Shown: positions 14,501-28,049, counted from the stretch's first letter. The stretch: DNA of 64,000 bases from Ophiura sarsii (GCA_035610835.1 CM069448.1:14198462-14262461), one strand, 5' to 3'. The notes: generated by a model not told the origin, from the sequence alone. Program-made: numbers and translations.

Positions 14501-17500
14501 TTTACGCCCCAAAACCCAGGACGGACCTTCCGCCGATTTCAGTCGTTTAAAACTTTAAAATGTTCAAACTAGTGCGATTTTTTTGAAAATATGTACTGTG
14601 CACACTCATAAAAATGTGTAATACCCAAAACTAATAGATATAATTGAAAAAAGTATGTCAACATCTCGCAATTTGTACCGCAAAAAGGAACTATTGCTGT
14701 GATAAACTTTTACCGGACGTGCTATCCCATAGTGCATTGGTGGTGTATACCCTTTAAGAGCACACACTTTGTCTACAGCAAACGAGACATATTTCAGATT
14801 GTTGCCAGTGAAATCCTGAGCTAAATTCCCGAGTTATATTACATTTCATGCTTCCGTTTTGAAGATACGGCCTCCACAAGAAACATGATCAAAACGTGAA
14901 ATTTCAAAATTGCATGTTCTAACGGTGCGAAGGTGCGCGTGTACGCGCTTTTTAAAGAAAATTTCTCCCCGAGGGCCTTTGACTAGATTACTGAAAAGTC
15001 TATATAGGTCCGCTCGTATTGTTTACCCTGTAGATAGTGAAAAATTAAGCATTATTATCGATTTTAAAATCTTTTCATTTCACAATTACTTGAATTTAAG
15101 ATCATTATAGGCGAGTAGGCCTAACATTCAGATGGCTGAAACGCATATAATATGACCCGACAATTACGCCCGACATGCCGTTTCATTTAATCCACTAGCT
15201 TTAAAGCGTCTTTTGACATGAGTGAAACCCAAAGGACCCCTCTCAGTGCTCCTGGCCTACTATTTATCATCATTCAAAAACACATAGATCACTAGAAATA
15301 ACTTTAATAGACTCCTTATCGACCCCCCCCCCCCCCCTAGCCCGGCCTTTTTAACATGTTTAATCCAATTTGCATTGGAAGTGGAGTTGTGTTTGAGAAC
15401 TTAACCGTGTCAAAAAAAGCCGCGACTCAACCTAATGATCATTTTGACTCTTTTAAAACAATAAAAACCTCATGAGTTTTAATTCGAACTCGTGTATGAT
15501 TCATCATATGAAATGTCCTGGCTTTTTCAAGGTGTTTCTTGTTGAAAACCTCCTAAGAAAACGACAACATTTAGATGATTAAAAACGATTTTTGAAAGGA
15601 TTAAACAATGTAGGCCTAACTAGACATTGTCCCGCGTGTTGATCATCATGTATATATGAGATTTCATTGAGAATTTTGATGATGCCCAACGTCTTTTGGT
15701 ACCTACATGCCCAGTTGGAGCCCGCAGCTTCAAGGGTATACACCACCAATGCACTCCCCATAGACGCTACGTGCAAAGTAGGGGTCAAACAATCGACTCT
15801 AACTGGAGTTATCCCATACATCCTTATATGACATTTACAGAGATTATTCCTAAGGGATGTCCGCAAAACATATCAAAAGGAAATGGCAGAGTGTCGGACT
15901 AGATTTTTCAATATTATGCGATGAATTTGATGTAGCGATTTCGGCCCTTTATTTACGCCCCAAAACCCAGGACGGACCTTCCGCCGATTTCAGTCGTTTA
16001 AAACTTTAAAATGTTCAAACTAGTGCGATTTTTTTGAAAATATGTACTGTGCACACTCATAAAAATGTGTAATACCCAAAACTAATAGATATAATTGAAA
16101 AAAGTATGTCAACATCTCGCAATTTGTACCGCAAAAAGGAACTATTGCTGTGATAAACTTTTACCGGACGTGCTATCCCATAGTGCATTGGTGGTGTATA
16201 CCCTTTAAGAGCACACACTTTGTCTACAGCAAACGAGACATATTTCAGATTGTTGCCAGTGAAATCCTGAGCTAAATTCCCGAGTTATATTACATTTCAT
16301 GCTTCCGTTTTGAAGATACGGCCTCCACAAGAAACATGATCAAAACGTGAAATTTCAAAATTGCATGTTCTAACGGTGCGAAGGTGCGCGTGTACGCGCT
16401 TTTTAAAGAAAATTTCTCCCCGAGGGCCTTTGACTAGATTACTGAAAAGTCTATATAGGTCCGCTCGTATTGTTTACCCTGTAGATAGTGAAAAATTAAG
16501 CATTATTATCGATTTTAAAATCTTTTCATTTCACAATTACTTGAATTTAAGATCATTATAGGCGAGTAGGCCTAACATTCAGATGGCTGAAACGCATATA
16601 ATATGACCCGACAATTACGCCCGACATGCCGTTTCATTTAATCCACTAGCTTTAAAGCGTCTTTTGACATGAGTGAAACCCAAAGGACCCCTCTCAGTGC
16701 TCCTGGCCTACTATTTATCATCATTCAAAAACACATAGATCACTAGAAATAACTTTAATAGACTCCTTATCGACCCCCCCCCCCCTAGCCCGGCCTTTTT
16801 AACATGTTTAATCCAATTTGCATTGGAAGTGGAGTTGTGTTTGAGAACTTAACCGTGTCAAAAAAAGCCGCGACTCAACCTAATGATCATTTTGACTCTT
16901 TTAAAACAATAAAAACCTCATGAGTTTTAATTCGAACTCGTGTATGATTCATCATATGAAATGTCCTGGCTTTTTCAAGGTGTTTCTTGTTGAAAACCTC
17001 CTAAGAAAACGACAACATTTAGATGATTAAAAACGATTTTTGAAAGGATTAAACAATGTAGGCCTAACTAGACATTGTCCCGCGTGTTGATCATCATGTA
17101 TATATGAGATTTCATTGAGAATTTTGATGATGCCCAACGTCTTTTGGTACCTACATGCCCAGTTGGAGCCCGCAGCTTCAAGGGTATACACCACCAATGC
17201 ACTCCCCATAGACGCTACGTGCAAAGTAGGGGTCAAACAATCGACTCTAACTGGAGTTATCCCATACATCCTTATATGACATTTACAGAGATTATTCCTA
17301 AGGGATGTCCGCAAAACATATCAAAAGGAAATGGCAGAGTGTCGGACTAGATTTTTCAATATTATGCGATGAATTTGATGTAGCGATTTCGGCCCTTTAT
17401 TTACGCCCCAAAACCCAGGACGGACCTTCCGCCGATTTCAGTCGTTTAAAACTTTAAAATGTTCAAACTAGTGCGATTTTTTTGAAAATATGTACTGTGC

Positions 17501-20500
17501 ACACTCATAAAAATGTGTAATACCCAAAACTAATAGATATAATTGAAAAAAGTATGTCAACATCTCGCAATTTGTACCGCAAAAAGGAACTATTGCTGTG
17601 ATAAACTTTTACCGGACGTGCTATCCCATAGTGCATTGGTGGTGTATACCCTTTAAGAGCACACACTTTGTCTACAGCAAACGAGACATATTTCAGATTG
17701 TTGCCAGTGAAATCCTGAGCTAAATTCCCGAGTTATATTACATTTCATGCTTCCGTTTTGAAGATACGGCCTCCACAAGAAACATGATCAAAACGTGAAA
17801 TTTCAAAATTGCATGTTCTAACGGTGCGAAGGTGCGCGTGTACGCGCTTTTTAAAGAAAATTTCTCCCCGAGGGCCTTTGACTAGATTACTGAAAAGTCT
17901 ATATAGGTCCGCTCGTATTGTTTACCCTGTAGATAGTGAAAAATTAAGCATTATTATCGATTTTAAAATCTTTTCATTTCACAATTACTTGAATTTAAGA
18001 TCATTATAGGCGAGTAGGCCTAACATTCAGATGGCTGAAACGCATATAATATGACCCGACAATTACGCCCGACATGCCGTTTCATTTAATCCACTAGCTT
18101 TAAAGCGTCTTTTGACATGAGTGAAACCCAAAGGACCCCTCTCAGTGCTCCTGGCCTACTATTTATCATCATTCAAAAACACATAGATCACTAGAAATAA
18201 CTTTAATAGACTCCTTATCGACCCCCCCCCCCCCTAGCCCGGCCTTTTTAACATGTTTAATCCAATTTGCATTGGAAGTGGAGTTGTGTTTGAGAACTTA
18301 ACCGTGTCAAAAAAAGCCGCGACTCAACCTAATGATCATTTTGACTCTTTTAAAACAATAAAAACCTCATGAGTTTTAATTCGAACTCGTGTATGATTCA
18401 TCATATGAAATGTCCTGGCTTTTTCAAGGTGTTTCTTGTTGAAAACCTCCTAAGAAAACGACAACATTTAGATGATTAAAAACGATTTTTGAAAGGATTA
18501 AACAATGTAGGCCTAACTAGACATTGTCCCGCGTGTTGATCATCATGTATATATGAGATTTCATTGAGAATTTTGATGATGCCCAACGTCTTTTGGTACC
18601 TACATGCCCAGTTGGAGCCCGCAGCTTCAAGGGTATACACCACCAATGCACTCCCCATAGACGCTACGTGCAAAGTAGGGGTCAAACAATCGACTCTAAC
18701 TGGAGTTATCCCATACATCCTTATATGACATTTACAGAGATTATTCCTAAGGGATGTCCGCAAAACATATCAAAAGGAAATGGCAGAGTGTCGGACTAGA
18801 TTTTTCAATATTATGCGATGAATTTGATGTAGCGATTTCGGCCCTTTATTTACGCCCCAAAACCCAGGACGGACCTTCCGCCGATTTCAGTCGTTTAAAA
18901 ACTTTAAAATGTTCAAACTAGTGCGATTTTTTTGAAAATATGTACTGTGCACACTCATAAAAATGTGTAATACCCAAAACTAATAGATATAATTGAAAAA
19001 AGTATGTCAACATCTCGCAATTTGTACCGCAAAAAGGAACTATTGCTGTGATAAACTTTTACCGGACGTGCTATCCCATAGTGCATTGGTGGTGTATACC
19101 CTTTAAGAGCACACACTTTGTCTACAGCAAACGAGACATATTTCAGATTGTTGCCAGTGAAATCCTGAGCTAAATTCCCGAGTTATATTACATTTCATGC
19201 TTCCGTTTTGAAGATACGGCCTCCACAAGAAACATGATCAAAACGTGAAATTTCAAAATTGCATGTTCTAACGGTGCGAAGGTGCGCGTGTACGCGCTTT
19301 TTAAAGAAAATTTCTCCCCGAGGGCCTTTGACTAGATTACTGAAAAGTCTATATAGGTCCGCTCGTATTGTTTACCCTGTAGATAGTGAAAAATTAAGCA
19401 TTATTATCGATTTTAAAATCTTTTCATTTCACAATTACTTGAATTTAAGATCATTATAGGCGAGTAGGCCTAACATTCAGATGGCTGAAACGCATATAAT
19501 ATGACCCGACAATTAACGCCCGACATGCCGTTTCATTTAATCCACTAGCTTTAAAGCGTCTTTTGACATGAGTGAAACCCAAAGGACCCCTCTCAGTGCT
19601 CCTGGCCTACTATTTATCATCATTCAAAAACACATAGATCACTAGAAATAACTTTAATAGACTCCTTATCGACCCCCCCCCCCCCTAGCCCGGCCTTTTT
19701 AACATGTTTAATCCAATTTGCATTGGAAGTGGAGTTGTGTTTGAGAACTTAACCGTGTCAAAAAAAGCCGCGACTCAACTAATGATCATTTTGACTCTTT
19801 TAAAACAATAAAAACCTCATGAGTTTTAATTCGAACTCGTGTATGATTCATCATATGAAATGTCCTGGCTTTTTCAAGGTGTTTCTTGTTGAAAACCTCC
19901 TAAGAAAACGACAACATTTAGATGATTAAAAACGATTTTTGAAAGGATTAAACAATGTAGGCCTAACTAGACATTGTCCCGCGTGTTGATCATCATGTAT
20001 ATATGAGATTTCATTGAGAATTTTGATGATGCCCAACGTCTTTTGGTACCTACATGCCCAGTTGGAGCCCGCAGCTTCAAGGGTATACACCACCAATGCA
20101 CTCCCCATAGACGCTACGTGCAAAGTAGGGGTCAAACAATCGACTCTAACTGGAGTTATCCCATACATCCTTATATGACATTTACAGAGATTATTCCTAA
20201 GGGATGTCCGCAAAACATATCAAAAGGAAATGGCAGAGTGTCGGACTAGATTTTTCAATATTATGCGATGAATTTGATGTAGCGATTTCGGCCCTTTATT
20301 TACGCCCCAAAACCCCAGGACGGACCTTCCGCCGATTTTCAGTCGTTTAAAACTTTAAAATGTTCAAACTAGTGCGATTTTTTGAAAATATGTACTGTGC
20401 ACACTCATAAAAATGTGTAATACCCAAAACTAATAGATATAATTGAAAAAAGTATGTCAACATCTCGCAATTTGTACCGCAAAAAGGAACTATTGCTGTG

Positions 20501-23500
20501 ATAAACTTTTACCGGACGTGCTATCCCATAGTGCATTGGTGGTGTATACCCTTTAAGAGCACACACTTTGTCTACAGCAAACGAGACATATTCCAGATTG
20601 TTGCCAGTGAAATCCTGAGCTAAATTCCGAGTTATATTACATTTCATGCTTCCGTTTTGAAGATACGGCCTCCACAAGAAACATGATCAAAACGTGAAAT
20701 TTCAAAATTGCATGTTCTAACGGTGCGAAGGTGCGCGTGTACGCGCTTTTAAAGAAAATTTTCTCCCCGAGGGCCTTTGACTAGATTACTGAAAAGTCTA
20801 TATAGGTCCGCTCGTATTGTTTACCCTGTAGATAGTGAAAAATTAAGCATTTATTATCGATTTTAAAATCTTTTCATTTCACAATTACTTGAATTTAAGA
20901 TCATTATAGGCGAGTAGGCCTAACATTCAGATGGCTGAAACGCATATAATATGACCCGACAATTACGCCCGACATGCCGTTTCATTTAATCCACTAGCTT
21001 TAAAGCGTCTTTTGACATGAGTGAAACCCAAAGGACCCCTCTCAGTGCTCCTGGCCTACTATTTATCATCATTCAAAAACACATAGATCACTAGAAATAA
21101 CTTTAATAGACTCCTTATCGACCCCCCCCCCCCCTAGCCCGGCCTTTTTAACATGTTTAATCCAATTTGCATTGGAAGTGGAGTTGTGTTTGAGAACTTA
21201 ACCGTGTCAAAAAAAGCCGCGACTCAACCTAATGATCATTTTGACTCTTTTAAAACAATAAAAACTCATGAGTTTTAATTCGAACTCGTGTATGATTCAT
21301 CATATGAAATGTCCTGGCTTTTTCAAGGTGTTTCTTGTTGAAAACCTCCTAAGAAAACGACAACATTTAGATGATTAAAAACGATTTTTGAAAGGATTAA
21401 ACAATGTAGGCCTAACTAGACATTGTCCCGCGTGTTGATCATCATGTATATATGAGATTTCATTGAGAATTTTGATGATGCCCAACGTCTTTTGGTACCT
21501 ACATGCCCAGTTGGAGCCCGCAGCTTCAAGAGCACACACTTTGTCTACAGCAAACGAGACATATTTCAGATTGTTGCCAGTGAAATCCTGAGCTAAATTC
21601 CCGAGTTATATTACATTTCATGCTTCCGTTTTGAAGATACGGCCTCCACAAGAAACATGATCAAAACGTGAAATTTCAAAATTGCATGTTCTAACGGTGC
21701 GAAGGTGCGCGTGTACGCGCTTTTTAAAGAAAATTTCTCCCCGAGGGCCTTTGACTAGATTACTGAAAAGTCTATATAGGTCCGCTCGTATTGTTTACCC
21801 TGTAGATAGTGAAAAATTAAGCATTATTATCGATTTTAAAATCTTTTCATTTCACAATTACTTGAATTTAAGATCATTATAGGCGAGTAGGCCTAACATT
21901 CAGATGGCTGAAACGCATATAATATGACCCGACAATTACGCCCGACATGCCGTTTCATTTAATCCACTAGCTTTAAAGCGTCTTTTGACATGAGTGAAAC
22001 CCAAAGGACCCCTCTCAGTGCTCCTGGCCTACTATTTATCATCATTCAAAAACACATAGATCACTAGAAATAACTTTAATAGACTCCTTATCGACCCCCC
22101 CCCCCCTAGCCCGGCCTTTTTAACATGTTTAATCCAATTTGCATTGGAAGTGGAGTTGTGTTTGAGAACTTAACCGTGTCAAAAAAAGCCGCGACTCAAC
22201 CTAATGATCATTTTGACTCTTTTAAAACAATAAAAACCTCATGAGTTTTAATTCGAACTCGTGTATGATTCATCATATGAAATGTCCTGGCTTTTTCAAG
22301 GTGTTTCTTGTTGAAAACCTCCTAAGAAAACGACAACATTTAGATGATTAAAAACGATTTTTGAAAGGATTAAACAATGTAGGCCTAACTAGACATTGTC
22401 CCGCGTGTTGATCATCATGTATATATGAGATTTCATTGAGAATTTTGATGATGCCCAACGTCTTTTGGTGGTACCTACATGCCCAGTTGGAGCCCGCAGC
22501 TTCAAGGGTATACACCACCAATGCACTCCCCATAGACGCTACGTGCAAAGTAGGGGTCAAACAATCGACTCTAACTGGAGTTATCCCATACATCCTTATA
22601 TGACATTTACAGAGATTATTCCTAAGGGATGTCCGCAAAACATATCAAAAGGAAATGGCAGAGTGTCGGACTAGATTTTTCAATATTATGCGATGAATTT
22701 GATGTAGCGATTTCGGCCTTTTATTTACGCCCCAAAACCCAGGACGGACCTTCCGCCGATTTCAGTCGTTTAAAACTTTAAAATGTTCAAACTAGTGCGA
22801 TTTTTTTGAAAATATGTACTGTGCACACTCATAAAAATGTGTAATACCCAAAACTAATAGATATAATTGAAAAAAGTATGTCAACATCTCGCAATTTGTA
22901 CCGCAAAAAGGAACTATTGCTGTGATAAACTTTTACCGGACGTGCTATCCCATAGTGCATTGGTGGTGTATACCCTTTAAGAGCACACACTTTGTCTACA
23001 GCAAACGAGACATATTTCAGATTGTTGCCAGTGAAATCCTGAGCTAAATTCCCGAGTTATATTACATTTCATGCTTCCGTTTTGAAGATACGGCCTCCAC
23101 AAGAAACATGATCAAAACGTGAAATTTCAAAATTGCATGTTCTAACGGTGCGAAGGTGCGCGTGTACGCGCTTTTTAAAGAAAATTTCTCCCCGAGGGCC
23201 TTTGACTAGATTACTGAAAAGTCTATATAGGTCCGCTCGTATTGTTTACCCTGTAGATAGTGAAAAATTAAGCATTATTATCGATTTTAAAATCTTTTCA
23301 TTTCACAATTACTTGAATTTAAGATCATTATAGGCGAGTAGGCCTAACATTCAGATGGCTGAAACGCATATAATATGACCCGACAATTACGCCCGACATG
23401 CCGTTTCATTTAATCCACTAGCTTTAAAGCGTCTTTTGACATGAGTGAAACCCAAAGGACCCCTCTCAGTGCTCCTGGCCTACTATTTATCATCATTCAA

Positions 23501-24934
23501 AAACACATAGATCACTAGAAATAACTTTAATAGACTCCTTATCGACCCCCCCCCCCCCCCCCCTAGCCCGGCCTTTTTAACATGTTTAATCCAATTTGCA
23601 TTGGAAGTGGAGTTGTGTTTGAGAACTTAACCGTGTCAAAAAAAGCCGCGACTCAACCTAATGATCATTTTGACTCTTTTAAAACAATAAAAACCTCATG
23701 AGTTTTAATTCGAACTCGTGTATGATTCATCATATGAAATGTCCTGGCTTTTTCAAGGTGTTTCTTGTTGAAAACCTCCTAAGAAAACGACAACATTTAG
23801 ATGATTAAAAACGATTTTTGAAAGGATTAAACAATGTAGGCCTAACTAGACATTGTCCCGCGTGTTGATCATCATGTATATATGAGATTTCATTGAGAAT
23901 TTTGATGATGCCCAACGTCTTTTGGTACCTACATGCCCAGTTGGAGCCCGCAGCTTTAAGAGCACACACTTTGTCTACAGCAAACGAGACATATTTCAGA
24001 TTGTTGCCAGTGAAATCCTGAGCTAAATTCCCGAGTTATATTACATTTCATGCTTCCGTTTTGAAGATACGGCCTCCACAAGAAACATGATCAAAACGTG
24101 AAATTTCAAAATTGCATGTTCTAACGGTGCGAAGGTGCGCGTGTACGCGCTTTTTAAAGAAAATTTCTCCCCGAGGGCCTTTGACTAGATTACTGAAAAG
24201 TCTATATAGGTCCGCTCGTATTGTTTACCCTGTAGATAGTGAAAAATTAAGCATTATTATCGATTTTAAAATCTTTTCATTTCACAATTACTTGAATTTA
24301 AGATCATTATAGGCGAGTAGGCCTAACATTCAGATGGCTGAAACGCATATAATATGACCCGACAATTACGCCCGACATGCCGTTTCATTTAATCCACTAG
24401 CTTTAAAGCGTCTTTTGACATGAGTGAAACCCAAAGGACCCCTCTCAGTGCTCCTGGCCTACTATTTATCATCATTCAAAAACACATAGATCACTAGAAA
24501 TAACTTTAATAGACTCCTTATCGACCCCCCCCCCCCCCCCTAGCCCGGCCTTTTTAACATGTTTAATCCAATTTGCATTGGAAGTGGAGTTGTGTTTGAG
24601 AACTTAACCGTGTCAAAAAAAGCCGCGACTCAACCTAATGATCATTTTGACTCTTTTAAAACAATAAAAACCTCATGAGTTTTAATTCGAACTCGTGTAT
24701 GATTCATCATATGAAATGTCCTGGCTTTTTCAAGGTGTTTCTTGTTGAAAACCTCCTAAGAAAACGACAACATTTAGATGATTAAAAACGATTTTTGAAA
24801 GGATTAAACAATGTAGGCCTAACTAGACATTGTCCCGCGTGTTGATCATCATGTATATATGAGATTTCATTGAGAATTTTGATGATGCCCAACGTCTTTT
24901 GGTACCTACATGCCCAGTTGGAGCCCGCAGCTTC

Positions 24935-25408
24935 AAGGGTATACACCACCAATGCACTCCCCATAGACGCTACGTGCAAAGTAGGGGTCAAACAATCGAC
25001 TCTAACTGGAGTTATCCCATACATCCTTATATGACATTTACAGAGATTATTCCTAAGGGATGTCCGCAAAACATATCAAAAGGAAATGGCAGAGTGTCGG
25101 ACTAGATTTTTCAATATTATGCGATGAATTTGATGTAGCGATTTCGGCCCTTTATTTACGCCCCAAAACCCAGGACGGACCTTCCGCCGATTTCAGTCGT
25201 TTAAAACTTTAAAATGTTCAAACTAGTGCGATTTTTTTGAAAATATGTACTGTGCACACTCATAAAAATGTGTAATACCCAAAACTAATAGATATAATTG
25301 AAAAAAGTATGTCAACATCTCGCAATTTGTACCGCAAAAAGGAACTATTGCTGTGATAAACTTTTACCGGACGTGCTATCCCATAGTGCATTGGTGGTGT
25401 ATACCCTT
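24935..25408. mobile_element. Last satellite module, forming the right edge of the array
   Basis: This final 474-bp module has satellite core on its left, but on its right the sequence changes at the last base of the inverted end (GTATACCCTT, 25,399-25,408) into unrelated DNA starting GGGTAGACAAG. The array boundary therefore coincides with the module terminus. Confidence 0.85.
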
Positions 25409-25492
25409 GGGTAGACAAGTTCCACCAGTCTCCGAAGTGTCGTCCCGCACCCGCTGAACTAATATACCCAGAATGCATAGCGCGGTCCTCCA

Positions 25493-25920
25493 CTTGGGGA
25501 CTGGTCACAAAGCGTGAAAATAGAAGGAGCAAAATAACATCACAATTCCGATGTTATTTACGCACATGAATGCGTGTGAATTACCACGCAGATCTGCCGA
25601 CACGACGCGGGTGGGGCTCCGAATGTCCGCGCCGCGCCCGCGTGTGCGTAAGTGCCCTACCAATTCGCGTGTTTGTGCAAGCCGCAGCTCGCGCGGTCGT
25701 TAAAAAGCGCTCCGTCATTTGGGCTGGAACATTTCCAGTCGTCACAACAGCAAACGCAGTGGAGCGTATTGTACGACTGGAGGATAAAGTCTAACCCTTG
25801 GGGACTGGTTCCAAAGCGTGAAATTTTCGCGAGCAAAATAAAACCGCATTTGCGGTTTTATTTACATATCTGAATGCGCATGTGAATCATGTCACGCAGA
25901 TCTCCCGGCACAACGCGGCG
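25493..25920. repeat. Diverged ~304-bp tandem duplication with conserved hairpin
   Basis: A segment starting CTTGGGGACTGGT at 25,493 recurs at 25,797. Both copies contain AGCGTGAAA, GAGCAAAATA, a hairpin, TTATTTAC, and CACGCAGATCT. The hairpin stem is AAATAACATC/GATGTTATTT in the first copy and a 13-bp stem around ACCGCA/TGCGGT in the second, so both pair although the inner bases differ. The whole stretch is CpG-rich compared with the surroundings. No gene is recognised. Confidence 0.7.
25642..25793 (+). repeat. Dispersed ~155-bp repeat, copy 1
   Basis: This CpG-rich block runs from GTGTGCGTAAGTGCCC to GGATAAAGTCTA and recurs in the same orientation at 28,684-28,846 with a few small differences. 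A short inverted pair (CCAGTCGT and ACGACTGG) lies inside. Both copies are open in one shared frame (peptide HFQSS...TQWSVLYDWRIKS), which may be chance or a duplicated exon. I do not recognise it. Confidence 0.7.
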
Positions 25921-26774
25921 CGACTCACGGCGGGATCGTGCGTGGTTCAGCAGACAATTAGTAAAGAGTTTAAACCATTGATTTGGGGGAGTTATTCACC
26001 TATAAAGGAGCCTCTTCTGTAAAGAAATAGTAAATAAAACACAAAACTCTAACCCTTCTTCGGCCGCCTCCACCACACGCATTCGTCGCTGCAGATGGCA
26101 TTGGGCAGATTTTCACATTTTAAATCTTGGTCACCCTGTTTGTTTACATTTTGCAGCCGATTTTATTTACGATCAGCAGCGGCCGCATTTTGAAATCAAG
26201 AGATGTTCTGCCGGATATAAGACAAGTTATAAATTAAAGTTTTGTTCCTCGATAATTAAAAACAATAGGCCTATGCTAGCATACTGACAGTGACTGTTGA
26301 GTGTTGTGAGTTCGAGCTTCTACTGATGACATTGACAACATTGACAACAAAGCGGTGAGGCCCGGCGGTGCAATAAGCCTTGTTGTTTTTAAAACGCCTA
26401 ACAAATATATTAATTTACCGGCCAGATATCCTCAGTCCTACTTTTAGCCTTGCCTTCATGACAGAATGAGTGTTGTGCCTAGCCTAGAAGTGTACTGGAT
26501 TGTTCTTTGTTTGAGAGAAGTAATATCAGGTCAGTACTTGTTGTATTTTTATGCGTGTATAAATAGGCCTATGGCCGGGATGATGCCCTTTTGAGGCCCT
26601 GCCTGGCCTCTAGGCTAGGCCTACTCAGTCAGTACTCAGTACATGTGTATGCCCGTGTGTATGTCATTCATAACCTTCACTCATGATGTACAACTATTCC
26701 TAAACTAAGTAATAGTACCACAGTGCAAGCTGCGGACCGGATTCATGCTCTTCTTAATCTTGTAAGAATTGTAG
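25921..26774. other. Unannotated spacer
   Basis: I see no supported gene, element with defined ends, or tandem repeat in this stretch. It holds scattered TAGGCCTA-type words that are common elsewhere in the window. Confidence 0.5.
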
Positions 26775-27500
26775 GCTTCCTGCGCTACCTTTTGTACACC
26801 TTCCTTCCTGCTCTACTTTTTTTGTACCATACACTTTCCTGCGATACCTTACGTATTCCTGCGCCACCTTTGTATGTCTAGTGCATCAGCTCTGTATGAA
26901 GCCTCCGGCACCAGCTTTGTACGCCTTCCTGCACTTGGTCAGCTTTTTACGCCTTATGCGCTTACGCCTGCATGCGCTGACGCCTTCATGTGCTTACGCC
27001 TTCATCTACTTATGCCTTCATGCGCGCTTACACCTTCATGCGCGCTTACGTCTTCATGCGCGCTTACGTCTTTATGCGTTTACACCTTCATCTGCTTATG
27101 CCTTCATTCGCGCTTACGCCTTCATGCGCTTACGCCTTCATCTGCTTACGCCTTCATCTGCTTACGGCTTCATCTGCTTACGGCTTACGCCTTCATGTGC
27201 GCTTACGCCTTCATGCGCGCTTACGCCTTCATGCGTGCTTACATATTTATGCGCTTACACCATCATCTGCTTACGCCTTCATGCACGCTTACTCCTTCAT
27301 GCGCTTACGCCTTTATCTGCTTACGCCTTCATGCGCATAATGCCTTCATGCGCGCTTACGCCTTCATGTGTTTATGCCTTCATATGCTTACGCCTTCATG
27401 TGCTTACGCCTTCATGTGCTTACGCCTTCATGTGCTTACGCCTTCATGTGCTTACGCCTTCATGCGCTTACGTCTTCATGCGTATATGACTTCCTGCGCT
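26775..27500 (+). repeat. Minisatellite, 16-18-bp unit (CTTACGCCTTCATGTG type)
   Basis: The core unit alternates between forms with ATGTG, ATGCG, ATGCGCG and ATCTG after GCCTTC. Diverged CTTCCTGCGCTACC-type units precede it from about 26,775. Because 16 and 18 bp units mix, three + strand frames stay open for hundreds of bases and give Leu/His/Cys-rich peptides. This is expected from a stop-free repeat and is not evidence for a protein. Confidence 0.85.
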
Positions 27501-27620
27501 TCCGCCTTTCCGATCTTTGTAAACCTTCATGCACCACATGTCCATCATTGTCCATACATCTTCCTGCACCTGCACGGCATTCTATGCCAGATCTGACTGT
27601 AGTGTACACCTTCGAACATC

Positions 27621-27969
27621 CAGTGGCGGCATCAGCCTCATCATTTTTTTAGGGGGGGGGGGGATGAAAAAAATTATGAAGTTTTGTGTGCAATTTTACG
27701 CTTAAATTGTCAAATTCGGTCTAATACTAATTAATTTGGTATGAAAATGCTATGCTAAAATTGACAATATTTGGTCAAATTTAATCCATTTTAGTAAGAA
27801 AATGTGCGCACAGCGCAGGGGGAAATCCTATTTATGCTCAAATTGTCTATTTGTTTATAATTTTAACTTCTTTTTTTTGTGGGGGGGGGGGGGGGGGGAA
27901 AAACCCAACAATATTTTTGTTTGGGGGGCATGCCCCCCTCCCTTGCCCTCCCCTGTAGTGCCGCCACTG
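27621..27969. mobile_element. hAT-like MITE (349 bp)
   Basis: It starts CAGTGGCGGCA and ends TGCCGCCACTG, an 11-bp inverted end of the CAGTGGCG type seen in other hAT MITEs of this window. Flanks CGAACATC and CATACATT match at only 5 of 8 positions, so the target duplication, if real, has decayed. The interior has long G runs and AT-rich filler with no transposase. Confidence 0.6.
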
Positions 27970-28049
27970 CATACATTCTGCCTTCATATGCTAGCTTCGT
28001 ACCCTCCTGCCTTCTTGCTCCATCAAAATGACTCGCCTACTCAGCCTAT

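Larger units (their letters stand above)
1..25408. repeat. Satellite array, ~1,449-bp units with ~973-bp short variants
   Basis: Nineteen head-to-tail core units are nearly identical in sequence. The spacing between successive copies of a fixed site is either 1,448-1,454 or 971-979 bp. The difference is the presence or absence of a 474-bp module between cores. Each core carries a poly-C tract of 10 to 18 C (for example 788-800, 3,705-3,722 and 23,546-23,563), which explains most of the small length variation. Position 1 lies about 235 bp inside a module, so the array continues upstream of the window. Short ORFs recur in every unit, but they show no coding signal beyond the homogenisation of the array. 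I do not recognise the satellite family. Confidence 0.97.

Noticed and set aside
395..24312. Recurring 66-, 68- and 95-codon ORFs in the satellite
   Set aside because: They recur only because the units are nearly identical, overlap each other on both strands, and lack any domain or regulatory context. The 20.7-kb unit loses one by a single-base indel.
26874..27652. Leu/His/Cys-rich ORFs of up to 240 codons
   Set aside because: They lie in a stop-free 16-18-bp minisatellite that is open in three frames.
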